Positions 46,687 through 58,582 of a stretch of DNA of 64,000 nucleotides are shown here, one piece after another. Source of the stretch: Solicoccozyma terricola. Taxonomy: Eukaryota; Basidiomycota; Tremellomycetes; Filobasidiales; Piskurozymaceae. The stretch is from NCBI GenBank assembly GCA_001600875.1, contig BCLD01000022.1, positions 254,364 through 318,363 of the forward strand. Reading direction: 5' to 3'. Made by a program: the position numbers and the translations under genes. The stretch's first letter is position 1. Each line of letters starts with the position of its first letter. Below the pieces are notes generated by a model. That model made no database searches. It was not told where the DNA came from and worked only from the letters and a program-made list of their open reading frames with translations.

Positions 46687-49001
46687 CTTTGATTGGGTAT
46701 TTGAAAAGGGGGGGGATGGATTGGGTATGGTTTGGGATCGGATCGGAATCGGAATCGTTATGTTTGTGGTTTGTGATGGGAGTTGTTGGGATGAGTTGTT
46801 TTGTGAGATGATACGGGAGAGAGGTGGGGGGGGGAGAGAGGGGGAGGGGGAGGGGGAGAGAGAAAGAGCGGGGAGAGCGGAGATGAGCAAAAGAGTTAAA
46901 GAAACGAGAGAATACAGATAGTTGGGAATTAAGTCCAACTAGGCTGAATATTTCCCCCGACTGGGCTGAATTCTAATTCGGTCGCTATACCCAGCCATCG
47001 AATCGCTCTCATCTTCTTTTCTCACCCCCTCTTGTTTGACGATGTACCCTTGGTGTTTTTCGCACCTAGCTTATATCGAGGATGAAGATGGTGGTACACA
47101 CGCAAAACACGAGACGAGTGCGAGAATCCTGTTCTTGTTTCAGTGTTTTGGAAATAACGGACGGATTGCTCAGTGGTTTGGAGAACCCTTTTGGTCCCCA
47201 CGTAACGAGACAATAGGAAATCCCAGGCAATCTCGAGATTCCGAGTTCCTGCAGCGAGAAACAACAGATGAACGAAAAAAACATTGAGGACAACGCGCTA
47301 ATCGAGTCGACGAAAAAAAAAAATCACCATTCCCACAGACCGAATCCTCTCATTACCTCTCTATGCACGTATCAGAGGTCGTTTAGTAGGCGTCAAACAA
47401 TATTATCACGATCTAGGTCTCGATTCAACACTTCTCCCCGCGGTTAAACAAGATGATACAGTGGCTGAAAAAATCGTTAAGAATGGAGGGTATCGAACGA
47501 ACGCGCTGGGGTTGAAGAGATTAGGGAGGTTCAAGAGACCCATGGCAATCGAGTCTATAACCAAGAATAAAGCGACAATTGATGATTGTGAGTTGTTTTC
47601 GGGGTTGTGGCGTGGTGATCTTGCAGAGAATGGGAAGGGGGGCCCGGGTCGGAATGGCCTGTGAATGACCCGGGAGCAGGTGGAGAACGGATTGGCCTTG
47701 AGATCTGTGGCGGCAGCGCTGAGAGGCATTCCCCGGCCTCCGTAAGCGTTCTATGGGTTAGGAACTCCGGTCCTTGTGCTCATGTGCCTCCTGGCCGTCG
47801 ACGTACTCAACGGTTACGACTTTGCCATCCGAAGCGGGAAATACGGTGTTACGCCAGGAGGGAGAAACCCCGCCCCGCAGACACTAATGATTACATGGAT
47901 TGCTCCCTACGCCAGGCGATTACAACTTCCACCTATCCAACTCGGCTTACGCCAAAGTGAGCAAGTAGTGTATTAGATCTTCCAGGAATGAATACTGAAC
48001 GCTTCTTCTCGACAGAACTTGGATCGCGCTCGTATGCAGGCGTGCATCGAATTCTTCTCGCCATATTTCGTACCAGGAGGTTGGGTAGGGCTAGGTGGTG
48101 AGATCTGTCGCTTGTCGATAACGCAGAGCCAGTTTCTTATACCCTTCCCCCCCCCCCCCCTTTTTCTTCAGCCGCACACTACCAGTACGTCAAGGAGATT
48201 CCGATGCTCTCCGACTATGAGATCAGGGTCAGCATTGGAGGATTCGAAGAGAAATGGGTCAGTTTTGAACGGGATTCGCGCTGCTATCTTCGCATGCCGG
48301 ACACTGACACGCCCCACATCATTTACCAGATGTACCTCGTCGCCGAGTTCGTCACCTACCCGAAGAAAACTTCTAAACATCGTCGCTCCGCTTTGCCTGG
48401 CACACAATCCTTGAATTTTATACCCCCCATCTCCCAACCACCTTCAGGCACTGGCACACCTACCTCCAGCTCGGCTGCGGAAAGTCGCGCGACCACGCCA
48501 GAGCAGATGGACGTAGCGCTTGCTGCCGCTGCGAAGAAAAAATCGTCGGTCGCGGGCGGCATCAGGGAGGACGGATCGGTCCTCCACTGTTTCAGCGTGA
48601 GCACGTACTGCTTCAAAATGGGGAGGTTGACCGTACCACCGGTGAGTTCATGCACACTAGAAGACACATCAGTATCCAAGACAACTGACAAGTCCATGGA
48701 TACCCATCTCGCACAGCGCGTTGTCCTCGCATTCTCCGGTTATGGCCAGCCGTCCAACTTTGAACGCACTGAACGGCTAATAGCGTCCCCTGATCACGGC
48801 CGCAGCTGGATTACAGAAGGGTGGAAGCTGGAGAAAGATCTAGGTCTTGATTGGGAAGCTACGGGGCCTCCCATTGGACCTGACGGCCAATTCAATGCGG
48901 AAATCGCAGAAGAGCTGAAAAGGGGAAGAGAGGCCGGTGGCAAGTTGAAGCAGGGATTGGAAGGACTGATGGAAGTCGTCTTACCGATATCCAAGCGGTG
49001 A
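45515..49001 (+). CDS. Thioesterase-like (hot-dog, THEM6-type) membrane-anchored protein
   Basis: Member of the fungal thioesterase-like family related to animal THEM6, often annotated as capsule polysaccharide biosynthesis protein; activity is unproven. Exon 1 from 45515 encodes MSFINSLSSYLNIDISTHVH and a low-complexity (AT)n/Gly stretch. A hydrophobic exon (about 46252-46308: YIILLIFLLNWKSWPFIW) is the likely anchor. From about 47341 come RILSLPLYARIRGR, KQYYHDLGLDSTLLP and GRFKRPMAIESITKNKATID, then DYNFHLSNSAYAK, NLDRARMQACIEFF and HYQYVKEIPMLSDYEIRVS, which is the hot-dog core. The C-terminal half has a Ser/Thr/Ala-rich insertion, then RVVLAFSGYGQPSNFER and a tail to TGA at 48999-49001. 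Exons between 47592 and 47905 are unresolved. Introns 1 and 2 are long (about 0.5 and 1 kb) and each carries a G tract of about 60 nt. Confidence 0.68.
45816..45877. repeat. 62-nt G homopolymer in an intron of the thioesterase-like gene
   Basis: Unbroken G on the coding strand, preceded by three copies of a 9-nt unit GGTCGTGCG at about 45775-45800. Confidence 0.9.
46421..46521. repeat. Short tandem repeats in an intron
   Basis: GGAGTGGGTT and GGAGTAGGTT alternate about 4.7 times at 46421-46467. A (GAAC/GGAC)n tract follows at about 46488-46521. Both lie in the intron at about 46309-47340 of the thioesterase-like gene. Confidence 0.8.
46627..46686. repeat. 60-nt G homopolymer in an intron of the thioesterase-like gene
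   Basis: Unbroken G on the coding strand, preceded by a 13-nt G run at 46608-46620 and a GTTTTT interruption. Confidence 0.9.
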
Positions 49002-49729
49002 AAGGACCAGTAGTCTTGCATAGATGAGATCGATGATATGCATTGCATGGTCGGGAACAGGATTGTCGAGAGGTTTCAGATGCGCTCTAGTCGAATTTAC
49101 AACGGCCAACGGATTCAATGCTGACACCGCCAGTCTATCATCATGTCCTTGCTCACCAGTCATCGGATCAGATGCATCGACAGCCCCTTGCGACCGTGCA
49201 ACGTTTCACGGATCTGCGACAATTAACGCGGTCTGAAACGCTGCTTCCCTTTCAGACTCCTTCAAACATCAATCGAATGATCAGCACGAATCGGAAAATG
49301 ACACCCACTACTTTAACATGAAGGAGTCGTGGGATGTGATTACATGGCAATCCAAGGAGTCTGCCTTCTGCTAAGCGCGGGGGATCGTTTGATTTGAAAT
49401 TTCACATACTTTTCTTCGAGCGGGTAGCCTTTCCGTGAGATCATCCCTAGGGGTCGAGTTCCTGTGATTCAGAACGGAAGGATGGGAGTTGCTCACGCCT
49501 TTGTTCATAGACTCGTATATAAGAACAGCGACACTTGGCGATATTAGAACACTAGCCCAAAAGCAATCCCTATCAAATTCAGGACTTCAATCTTCTTCGT
49601 CATCTCAATTTTCTTCGCCGGCTGTGCCGATTTTCTCTCATTCAATCCCGAACAGAACCTCCCTGTACCCCAACCCCCCTGTCTTTTAATCAGTAGTAGG
49701 CCTAGCGGTGCTAGACTCACTCCTTCGTC
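49002..49729. promoter_or_regulatory. Region upstream of the GH128 gene
   Basis: A 728-nt tandem intergenic spacer with the 3' UTR of the thioesterase-like gene and the promoter of the glucanase gene. Nothing else is recognisable; short open frames here have no support. Confidence 0.45.
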
Positions 49730-51356
49730 ATGCATATCTTTCCCTCCCTCTTCATCATCGCAACTGCTACGGCGGTCCTCGGGACTGCAATCGATCGACC
49801 TAATCGACCATTGAAACGGGCATGCCCCAACAAGGCTATCGACGCCCACGTCGTGAGTATTCTAGTCCCATGTCACATTGCACAAGAGACTGATATCTAC
49901 TGGATGGTGCAGAAAGGTACTATGTCACATCATATGCATCAACACAGTAGCGCCGTTGCGGGTGTCCCGAGTAACGCAGCAGGTACTGCCGTCGCGGCCA
50001 CCAACCTGCCATCGGCCACTGCTAAACCTGTAGATCCCGCCGTTTCATCCTCTGTGGACTTGGGGGACAACGTCGTTGTGCCAGGGGCAACGTCAGTTGC
50101 GGTCACTCCTGCCACGAACATGCCAACTGTTGCTGCGACTACCTCGAGCATCACCGATCCGAAGCCTTCAACCGGGATGACCAAGAAGGCCGGGTTGGGA
50201 ATTAATTTCTCTTCTGGGACGCATTTGCAAGACTTTGTCGACATCCCGGGCAGTCAGGTTTCTTGGTATGTGGGAGCGAACGACCTCAGACCTTTCTCCT
50301 CGTTCAAGTTGTGCTGAGACTTCCCAAATTCATTCAGGACATACAACTGGGACTCATCGCCGTCGGGCAACGAGCCTACAGGTGTTGAATATGTTCCCCA
50401 GTTCAAAAACCAGGCTGGTTTGGCCAACTTCCAGGCAAACACCGCCAAATGGGAAGCGATGGGTGTCAAGAACCTGTTGAGTCTTAACGAACCTGACGTA
50501 TGTGATATGTGCCACTGGGGTGGTTGAGGACGCAACGCTGATGAGTTGGGACAGTACAAGACCGACCTTATCACTGCAGCGCAAGGTGCCGCCTTGCATC
50601 AACAAGCATTCACAGCGGCACTGTCTGCGAAATATCAGATCGGATCGCCGGCAGTGGCACGAGGAGGTAAACAATGGTTGACTGTGAGCATCTGCGGTTG
50701 GATTGAATTGGGTATTTCTCAACTTGACGGATTGTTTCAATTCCGCAACTCTTCCCAGGACTGGGTTACTGCGTGCGATGGAAAATGCATCTACGATTTC
50801 GTCGCTGTACACTTCTACGGAACGAATGCGGACGATTTCATCACCTACGTTGTAAGTGTTTGGGCGGGGGAAAAAGATCGGCGGGGAACGTATACCGGTT
50901 GTTAGATGAGCAGGTTGAACTAATAACGAGTGGGAAACACTACGCCTCTAATAGGATGACTTCATCACTACGTTTGGGAAACCCGTTTGGGTGACCGAGG
51001 TGAGTCAACCGAGATCTTACGTTGCTACAACTGCCGTTGACCACTATATCAATTAATCCAACAGTACGGCTGCCATGACTTTGTTACGAATATGATCTGC
51101 ACGGTCGAAGAAGCGACCGCCTTTCAGAAGAAAGTGGCGCACTACATGGATCAAAATGCCAAAGTGCTCAAGCACGCTCCTTTAGGGCTGTTCCCTGACT
51201 TTGCAACGTGAGTGATGTTAAGCGGGCGCCAATCGATGGTCATTCCGTTACTCACTCACCGGGGAAATCTTCAACAGATCGGGCAACGGGAATGCATTAA
51301 TCGATAAGGACGGAATGATTAACGAGCTCGGCAAAGTGTATGCAACAGCAGTATAA
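49730..51356 (+). CDS. Secreted glycoside hydrolase family 128 protein (Asl1-like beta-1,3-glucanase)
   Basis: Cell-wall-acting beta-glucanase-type protein. The start at 49730 gives a signal peptide MHIFPSLFIIATATAVLGTA. A Ser/Thr/Ala-rich linker of about 100 residues (SATAKPVDPAVSSSVD) is a likely O-mannosylation zone. The GH128 barrel follows: KKAGLGINFSSGTHLQDF, WTYNWDSSPSGNEPTGVEYV, LLSLNEPD with the acid/base Glu, IGSPAVARGGKQWL, CIYDFVAVHFYGTNADDF, and KPVWVTEYGCHDF with the nucleophile Glu. It closes with APLGLFPDFAT, GNGNALIDKDG and LGKVYATAV before TAA at 51354-51356. At least seven exons are joined by short introns. No GPI signal is seen at the C-terminus, so it is probably soluble or wall-associated. 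The family call is firm; the exact bond cleaved is inferred. Confidence 0.92.
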
Positions 51357-52021
51357 GTGGGACGGACGCAGGCTAGATGAGTCGGAACCGAACGCTGGGC
51401 GATCATACGAGAGCGAGACAAGTGACCCTGCTCCTGCTTTTGACAAGTGAAGTCGCGTGGTTCCTGAAGTCGTGATCATAGGATAGGCTCGTGTAACGCC
51501 CGGAGGGCTTGATGCTGGACCATGTGTGGCCTTCTCCATGTTACATCCCAACAGAGAAGTGGACGCCTGAAAATTTGGCACAGTCAGGTAATGGCTCAAA
51601 CCTCACTTTCGACGCCTAGCACCCTGCCATCGGAGATCATGGCATTTCATGTGAGGCAAATTGATTGCAGAGCGGACAGTTCCCTAAACGTCTCAGTGGA
51701 AAGGTCATTGCACGCTTATTGTCATCGCCTCGTTGTGCGAACTGTCAGTGGGGGCTGGGAAAGAGGACATGAGAAGCCGCCACCAATCCCCGTCGATGGA
51801 GTGATATGGGCGTGTGGCGATGCGACCCATCGCGCTATTCAGGAACGCGGGCGGCTACCCAATCTCCACGCGGGGCTCCACGTTTTCTTGTTTATCTTTG
51901 TCGCCGATCAGGGCGGATCCGACACAGTTGACCAACTTTTTCACCTCAACCTCATTTCAGCTTCCATCCCGTCTTGTCCATACATCAGCAGCTTCGACAC
52001 GATACTCGGTATATCTGCAAT
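51357..52021. promoter_or_regulatory. Region upstream of the Fmp42-like transporter
   Basis: A 665-nt tandem spacer. A plus-strand open frame of about 200 codons overlaps it and runs into the transporter's first exon in another frame; it has no recognisable content. No other feature is supported. Confidence 0.45.
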
Positions 52022-54189
52022 ATGTCCCCGGTTGGAGACGTCCCTGCGGGAGTACGGCTTAGCCAGGTCATCGCCAGCGTGTTCTTCTGCTTCACCACGG
52101 CTGGAGTCGTCTTTGGTGAGCGCATCGGGTAGCAGTGAGAGGTCCTTCTGTTTTACCATAGGCTGAAAACGAATCCCCCGTTCATAGGATATGCTGCACT
52201 CAAACCCGTCCTTCTTGCGAGTGGGGTCTATTCGAACATGTGTAAAGAAGGCGAGATGGCATGTCCAGCTTCTGATACGAGAATGAATTTAATGTTCACG
52301 CTTGCAACGGTGGTAACCAATGTGAGCGGGATGTCGACAGACATGTGAGGTTAAACGTCACTGAATGATAGACAACTTCAGGGTGCTGCTTTGCCGATCG
52401 GATCGATGCTGGATAAATATGGACCCCGCAAGATAGCTATCGGTGGAGCCCTTGTCTTTGCTCTTGGAAACATCATTTTCGGTTGGCAGAAGGTGCACGG
52501 TGGTGAGTGGACGCAGCGATGGTATAGCGTCCAGATAACTGACAAGTCTCATGTTAGCGTTTGATACATACGTGATTGGATATGTCCTCCTGGCTCTTGG
52601 TTCACCTGCAATCTTCTTGGCACAATTTCATCGTCAGTCCCTGTTTCCGCACGTTGCGTGTGTGCTGACTATACTGAAACGAGAGAATCGGCATTCCCTA
52701 GTATCCAATGCGTTCCCGGACTATTCTGGGGTTATCCTGGCTGCACTTACTGGAGCTTTTGATGCGTCCAGCGTGCCGTATCTGGTTTACCGGGAGATCT
52801 TCCAGAGGACTGGTCTTAGTATGTGAGTTGGAATCATGTTTGCATTTGGCTTGAACCTTGGAGAGATACCTGTCGATTGACATACCAAACCCCGCCCCGC
52901 ACAGTCGCACCTTTTTCTGGCTGTACACAATCTTCCCCGCCATCATCATCATTCAACAACTGTTAATCGGTCCACGAACGATCTATCAACGATCTCCGAA
53001 CCCAGCCAAGGACGTCATCACCGCCGAAGAAGCAGAGGACCCCACATTAAATATCGTCGCTGGTCAACCGGGGACAGTAGGAAGGGTACAAAGTCCTTTG
53101 ATGTCTCCGGATATCGTGACTTCTGGGTTCTCGAGGCTGTCGTATCCTGTACTTGCGTTTGATGGAGATGAAGAGGAGGAGGTGAAGGTGTTGGATGGGG
53201 GGAAGGGAGATCCGCTGGTGGGAGCGATGTTTGGGAAGGGGATCAAGGAGCAGTTGAGGAGTAGTTGGTTTTGGTGAGTGGTAGTGCCCGCAGGGGAGAG
53301 GGACGAGGAATAGACTCTGACCGTTCGCATTTTGTCAGGTTGATTGCTGTGTACCTGTTTGTGCAAATGTGAGCTGAGAGCTTGACCGGCAGTACTGTTT
53401 ACCCGTGGACTCATTTCAAAAACGTTATAGGCTTCGCATCAACTGGTATCTTGCAACCGTACAATCGCAACTAGAGTTCTACACTGGCAATGCGGAATTG
53501 GCTGATACATTGACCAAGGGTGGGTGAGGAAGTCTTACGATACCGCGATTTATCAAGCTCAAACCACGCCGTCTACAGCTTTCACTGTCCTCCTACCCAT
53601 GGGAGGCATGGTCGGTGAGTTCTTTTTTCTCTGCAATCAACCATCCTTCTTCTCCCTCCAACTCACATCCTCCCAATGACTCCAGGCATCCCATTCGTTG
53701 GCCTCCTCCTCGATAAACGCCCGATTCTCGACGCCACACTCGTCCTCGTCGTCTGTGGTCTCGGCTTTGGCATCTTAACGATGCTATCAAGCACCGCACC
53801 GCAATTGATTGGGATTGGAATTCTCGTCTTCCTACGACCGCTTTTCTATACGTTCGTTAGCGATTTCGTAGCCAAGGTGTTTGGGTAAGTTGGGAGGCTT
53901 GGGAAAGAAAATACGTCCGGGGTTAATAGTAAGCCGAGTGCTGATTCGTTATGACGCCCTACCTCCCACCAGCTTCGTGACATTCGGCACAGTCTATGGT
54001 CTAGCAGTGACGATTTCCGGCCTCCTCGGTCTTCTACTAACTCCAATGGACGTACTCACCAAGGGCCCACTCGAAGGGGATTACAATCCGATCAACATTT
54101 TGTTACTCGTCTTGGGGACGTTGACGAATGTAGGATTGGCAGTGAAGATTTCGTTGTGGGTGAGGAAGGGGGGGATTGTTTTGGAGTGA
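52022..54189 (+). CDS. MFS transporter, Fmp42 / SLC43-like
   Basis: Polytopic membrane protein resembling yeast Fmp42 and animal SLC43 (LAT3/4) proteins. The start at 52022 reads MSPVGDVPAGVRLSQVIASV and enters helix 1 (FFCFTTAGVVFG). Later exons give MFTLATVVTNGAALPIGSML with the DKYGPRK loop, YVIGYVLLALGSPAIFLAQF, FDASSVPYLVYREIF and TFFWLYTIFPAIIIIQQLL. A long central loop with DEEEEVKVLDGG precedes the second half: LRINWYLATVQSQLEFYTGN, LLPMGGMVGIPFVGLLLDKR, FLRPLFYTFVSDFVAKVFG and FGTVYGLAVTISGLLGLLLT. The stop is TGA at 54187-54189. Relatives are linked to neutral amino acid transport, but the fungal substrate is not established. At least nine short introns were followed. Confidence 0.84.
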
Positions 54190-54310
54190 GAATTGGAGGG
54201 GGGGGAGAGGGAGCGAGGGGGGGGGGCGGGGGGGGGGGGGGGGGGGGCTGTTGAGTGAAATGATTTTGGCCTCGATTTCGGTATGTATCATTATTTTATC
54301 CCCATAGATA

Positions 54311-55627
54311 TCAATAATAGATAAAATACAAGACGAAGACCGTTTCTACAAATATGAACGCATTTACACCTTCGACTCTTCTCTCCTCCTCTTCCGTTTC
54401 TCCCACACCTTTTTCATGAAAGATAGTGTATATTGCATTTTCTAATGCAGTATTTGTTAGACCAATTGTCCACACACCCTACCAAGAAAGGGCATTTTCC
54501 TTACCTCCTTAAACGAAGTCTGAACTACATGACGTTTTGGATTCTCATGTAGGTAGACTCCAATCAATACCAACATTGCCCAACATCCTGAAACAGGGAG
54601 AACCCAGATTGCGCTTTGAAAAAACGAAAGAGAAAGAAAGGACGGTGGAATCCCCCCCCGGGTTATCCCTCATTAGATCTTCTATCATTCACCGGGACAC
54701 GGAAAATCTCCTGACGAACGCAAGAGATAAAGAGAGGGACTCACACAACACTAGCTGTCCCTGTTATCCCACCCCAAAACTTTCCAAACAACCAAGCCTC
54801 AAACAATCCTAAATATAACCCACACCAACCCATACCCACTGCGACCGATGGTATTAGATGAAAGTTTGCATTTTCTCCCTTAACATGACCTGTGCGTTTT
54901 AGGTGAAATGTAAGGAAAGATGATATGAGGATGACGATGGGCGCTGTGGGAGTGGGATCCAGGGGGGGGGGGGGGGGGGGGGGGGGTTAGTAGGGGTTAA
55001 TGGGGTGAGAAGGAGGGAGGACGTGAGGATGGAGCGGAGGGAGAACCTACCGCAAAAATTGAGGACCAAAAGCCAGTGCATTCGACGACCCAAGCCTGAG
55101 AGATGAACACCTGATATCGTCTCTGGTAAGACCGTGAGATAGGGGGAGAACGTTGTACAGCTGTTTGGGGATGGTAGGTAGGAGGGTTTCGAATGAGTGA
55201 CCCTCGGATAACAATTGAGAGAAGACGAGAATAGAGGGAGAGAGGGAGAGAGGGGGAGGGAGAAAGAGGGAGAGAGGGGGGGAGGGAGAAAGAGAGAGAG
55301 AGGGAGACCCAAATTAAATCACTTGTTTATTCCATCACAATACCCCCACGCCCCAATACTGCCCCTTCCATCAACTCCCATCCCAACGACCAAACTAAAC
55401 CCTCCCCCGTCCCCATCCTCATCCGCCACCGACCACCAAGGAGCACATGATAAAGCCGAGGTAGCGCAGATAAGAACAGCAACGAATGCTTCTCGAATAG
55501 TGTGTGGATATGCATCTTTTTTCCATTCAAAATCGACAACACTGTAAAATACGCTCCTGGTTAACCCCCAGGTTGAATACTTGGAGGATCCGCCGCTGGA
55601 TCGTTTGCGTCTGTTTGTCGGACCCAT
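54311..55627 (-). CDS. Multi-pass membrane protein of unknown function
   Basis: I do not recognise this family. The start at 55627 reads MGPTNRRKRSSGGSSKYSTW with a basic N-terminus, then SVVDFEWKKDAYPHTIREAF and a hydrophobic VAVLICATSALSC. Further exons encode LGSSNALAFGPQFL, VILISSFLTFHLKRTGHVKG, FHLIPSVAVGMGWCGLYLGL with FEAWLFGKFWGG, GCWAMLVLIGVYLHENPKR, and a last exon GVWTIGLTNTALENAIYTIF to VFVLYFIYY, ending with TGA at 54311-54313. About five to six membrane helices are likely. One intron (near 54955-55045) holds a 25-nt G run on the plus strand. The join between the first two exons is unclear. It converges with the Fmp42-like gene (121 nt) and diverges from RPL12 (496 nt). Confidence 0.55.
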
Positions 55628-56123
55628 CCGATGGATGAATAAAATGTGATGTGATGTGTATGGAATGGTTGTACAACTGGTATGAGAGAAGAGAGTGAGA
55701 CTGGGACTATACTGGTGGCTATATGGACCTGTGCGGTGTTTCATGTAACCTGTACCTTTCTTTGCTCCAGGGGGCGTGATTGAAACGTAACGGGAGATAT
55801 GCCTCGCCACCGCCACCGCCACCGCCACCCACGCCCAACGCTTGAAGCTCCTGACACGTGAAACCTCTACTCCACCTAGCTGTCGGCGATAAAGAAGCGC
55901 ATTAGGCCTATCGCCGACAGCGTGGGTGGTCGCCACTGCGCTTTCCCGTGCGCCCCCCTTCGCGCCCAGGTCGCGCTTAACCCTCCACTCACCGTCGCAC
56001 ATGCCCATCTACCCAGTCTCATACTCTCTGTCTCCTCGTTCCTCTCTCTCTCCGTCCCCCATCCTATCACTCTCTCTCTCTCCCGGAAGGACGATCAGTA
56101 AAGAAGTTTTTTAGTTTGACAAG
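55628..56123. promoter_or_regulatory. Divergent promoter, membrane protein / RPL12
   Basis: A 496-nt region between two divergent starts. It has CACGTG at 55855-55860, a perfect inverted repeat just after it, and a C/T-rich stretch leading into the RPL12 start. Confidence 0.6.
55879..55921. repeat. Perfect 13-bp inverted repeat with 17-nt loop
   Basis: GCTGTCGGCGATA at 55879-55891 is mirrored exactly by TATCGCCGACAGC at 55909-55921. It lies in the divergent promoter, 19 nt after a CACGTG box and about 200 nt upstream of the RPL12 start. It could form a hairpin or cruciform or bind a dimeric factor. Confidence 0.9.
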
Positions 56124-58038
56124 ATGGCACCGAAAATGGACCCCACGGAGATCAAGGTGGGTTCGTGGTTGTGGTTGCTTTGGACGGTTTGACTTTTGAG
56201 GAGTTCGGATGGATGGGGTGGACGAGGTTTGGGGGTTGGGTGGGTGGGTGGATGGACGGTTGGATGGGGTTATAGTGGTTTCAACGATGGATGGAAGTGG
56301 GATAGAGTTCCGGGTGAATTCAGCAATCATTCAACCCTAATCAACTATTCAACGTCAAGCGTGAAATTTACCAAATTTACATTCGAAAGCAATAGCAAAC
56401 CTGCACAGCGAGTACATCAACGTCTACACATATCAGAACCCGACGTTCCGCGAACGTTCGATTCAATTATCGAACAACAATGGCGATCAATCCGAAGGTG
56501 TCGCATATCATCGTGTATCGGTTCAACTTCGCATTTGGGAGAAAAAGAGAGAATTTTGAAACCGGAAGTTTGGGGGGGTTTTTTTTTTTCAGAGGTTCAA
56601 ATCCGACTTACCAAAGGAACGCGGTGTTATCATCGTCGTCCGTTGATGTAGATTTGTTGGAAGAGACGGTGTGAAAGTCGAGGAGTCAAAGTTTGATAGA
56701 GGGAGGAACGTTCATTCGATGAGAATATCGTAACATACGAGATTCTTATCGAGAGGTCCTCCAGATCTAACCCCCCCGAACCCCCATTATCGAAATTCAA
56801 TACTCAACAATCACTGACATCCCTCTTCGTTCTTGCCTTATTTCTTGTCACTAAAATAGATCATCTACCTCCGAGCAACCGGTGGTGAAGTTGGATCTTC
56901 AGCTGCATTGGCACCTAAAATCGGTCCTCTCGGTCTTGTAAGTTTTATCCTCACCTCTTGCCGCTCTAAGAACTATCATCCACTAAACCACTTCCTCCCC
57001 CCCCCCCCCCCCCCCCCCCACAACAAACAGTCCCCAAAGAAAGTCGGAGAAGATATCGCTAAAGCTACTGGTGATTGGAAAGGTCTCCGTGTTACCGTTC
57101 AATTGACGATTCAGAACCGACAAGCGGCTGTTTCCGTTGTACCGAGTGCTAGTTCGATGGTTATCAAGGCTCTTAAAGGTGAGTTTTGAGTTTTGAGCGG
57201 GAGAGGTTTGAGGAGTGGGAGCGCAGGCGAAAGTGTAGAACACACACCTCGGAGGAGGAGAATTTAAAGAGGAATTGGCGAAACGGAAGTGGAATGGATA
57301 GCGGCGCGACGACAAAGAGAGATTGGTCTGGATTGCGGTTGGGTAACAGGAATGAACGGGGAAACGACGTTGAGCGATGATTATGCTGGAGCGATAAGTT
57401 GGCGGAGTTTCTCAATCAATCGGGAGAAATACTTGGGAGATGTTGAATGGGCGTGAAATATGTCGGGTATCTCATTTGGACATTTGGGAAGATACGGAGT
57501 GATGGATTTTGGATCGGTACACGGCGTGTGATGGACCATGCGGGGTCCATCTCATGGTCTCAAACCTAAAGATCTCGCGAGATCTGCGCAAAATTTTCTA
57601 CCTCGTTCTTTTTCATCCGGATCGTGGCTATCAATCTGTTCCCGGTTTTTAGCTTTCGTATTCAACACCCGAATCTCCATCGCTGACATCTATCCAAAAT
57701 CAATTCTTTCCAACCCACAGAGCCCCCAAGAGACAGGAAGAAGGAGAAGAACATCAAGCACTCTGGTAACGTTTCGCTCGATGAGATCGTTAACGTGAGT
57801 GACCGAGCTTTCTGTCACTACTTGATGTTTTGCAATCTTCTGGACTGCTGACATTGACACACTCGCCACACAGATCGCCCGTGTCATGTCCGCCAAGTCC
57901 CTTGCCAAGAACCTCGCAGGAACCATCAAGGAGATCCTCGGTACCGCTCAGTCCGTCGGATGCACCGTCGATGGAAGGCCACCACACGATGTCATCGAGG
58001 GTATTGACGATGGGAGCGTCGAGGTGCCAGAGGAGTAG
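56124..58038 (+). CDS. RPL12: 60S ribosomal protein uL11 (L12)
   Basis: Protein of the ribosomal stalk base and GTPase centre. Five exons: 56124-56156 ([11 protein letters not shown]), 56860-56937 ([20 protein letters not shown]), 57031-57178 ([39 protein letters not shown]), 57721-57794 ([19 protein letters not shown]) and 57874-58038 ([36 protein letters not shown]), ending EVPEE and TAG. The reconstructed 165 residues match the family length. Introns 1 (703 nt) and 3 (542 nt) are long for this window, and intron 2 contains a C run at about 56998-57019. Confidence 0.96.
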
Positions 58039-58582
58039 AGCGTCATACTTTTGCAACTCTTCCTAGGGCACACATCAGAGACGGGGTTGTCGCATTCGGG
58101 ATCCTGGGGGAGTAGTCGGACCTACCCCGGGGGGGAATTTTCTTCTTTAGGGATTCTTGTAGTAGAGATTTAAGGACCTCTACCGAGGTTCTTTTTACTG
58201 TCCTGGATGAGATGCAGACACTCGTCGAATTTCTTCTTACGTCTTGTGTTGTCCGGCCGCCCGTCTGTGCAGCTCCAGTTTCGCGACGGGTTTTTGCAAT
58301 TTCATGCAGCAGGAGACGGGAATTTTCATTTGTCTAACAATAGAGGGAAATATAAATGCAACAAAGAGATCGATGCTAATGATTATGAGAGATGCGGAGT
58401 GGAAATGAGCAAGAAGAAGAGGAAGAAGAAGAAAAAAAAAACGGGGCGGGGGGGGGGGGGGGGACGTGCGAGTAGCAGGAGCAAGGGAGTGGAAAGACAT
58501 TGAGTCAAACGAAAGACGGATAACATTCTTCCTTGTTATTCGGACCTCGGATCTATTCCGATTGGTGTCACCAATACCATCT
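58039..58582. other. Convergent 3' region, RPL12 / Spo12-like
   Basis: A 544-nt stretch between converging stops, with an A-rich run at about 58432-58441 and a G run at about 58447-58463. No gene is supported. Confidence 0.5.

Noticed and set aside
51522..52166. Plus-strand open frame of 214 codons before the Fmp42-like transporter
   Set aside because: It runs across the transporter's first exon and donor in the wrong frame and shows no protein features.
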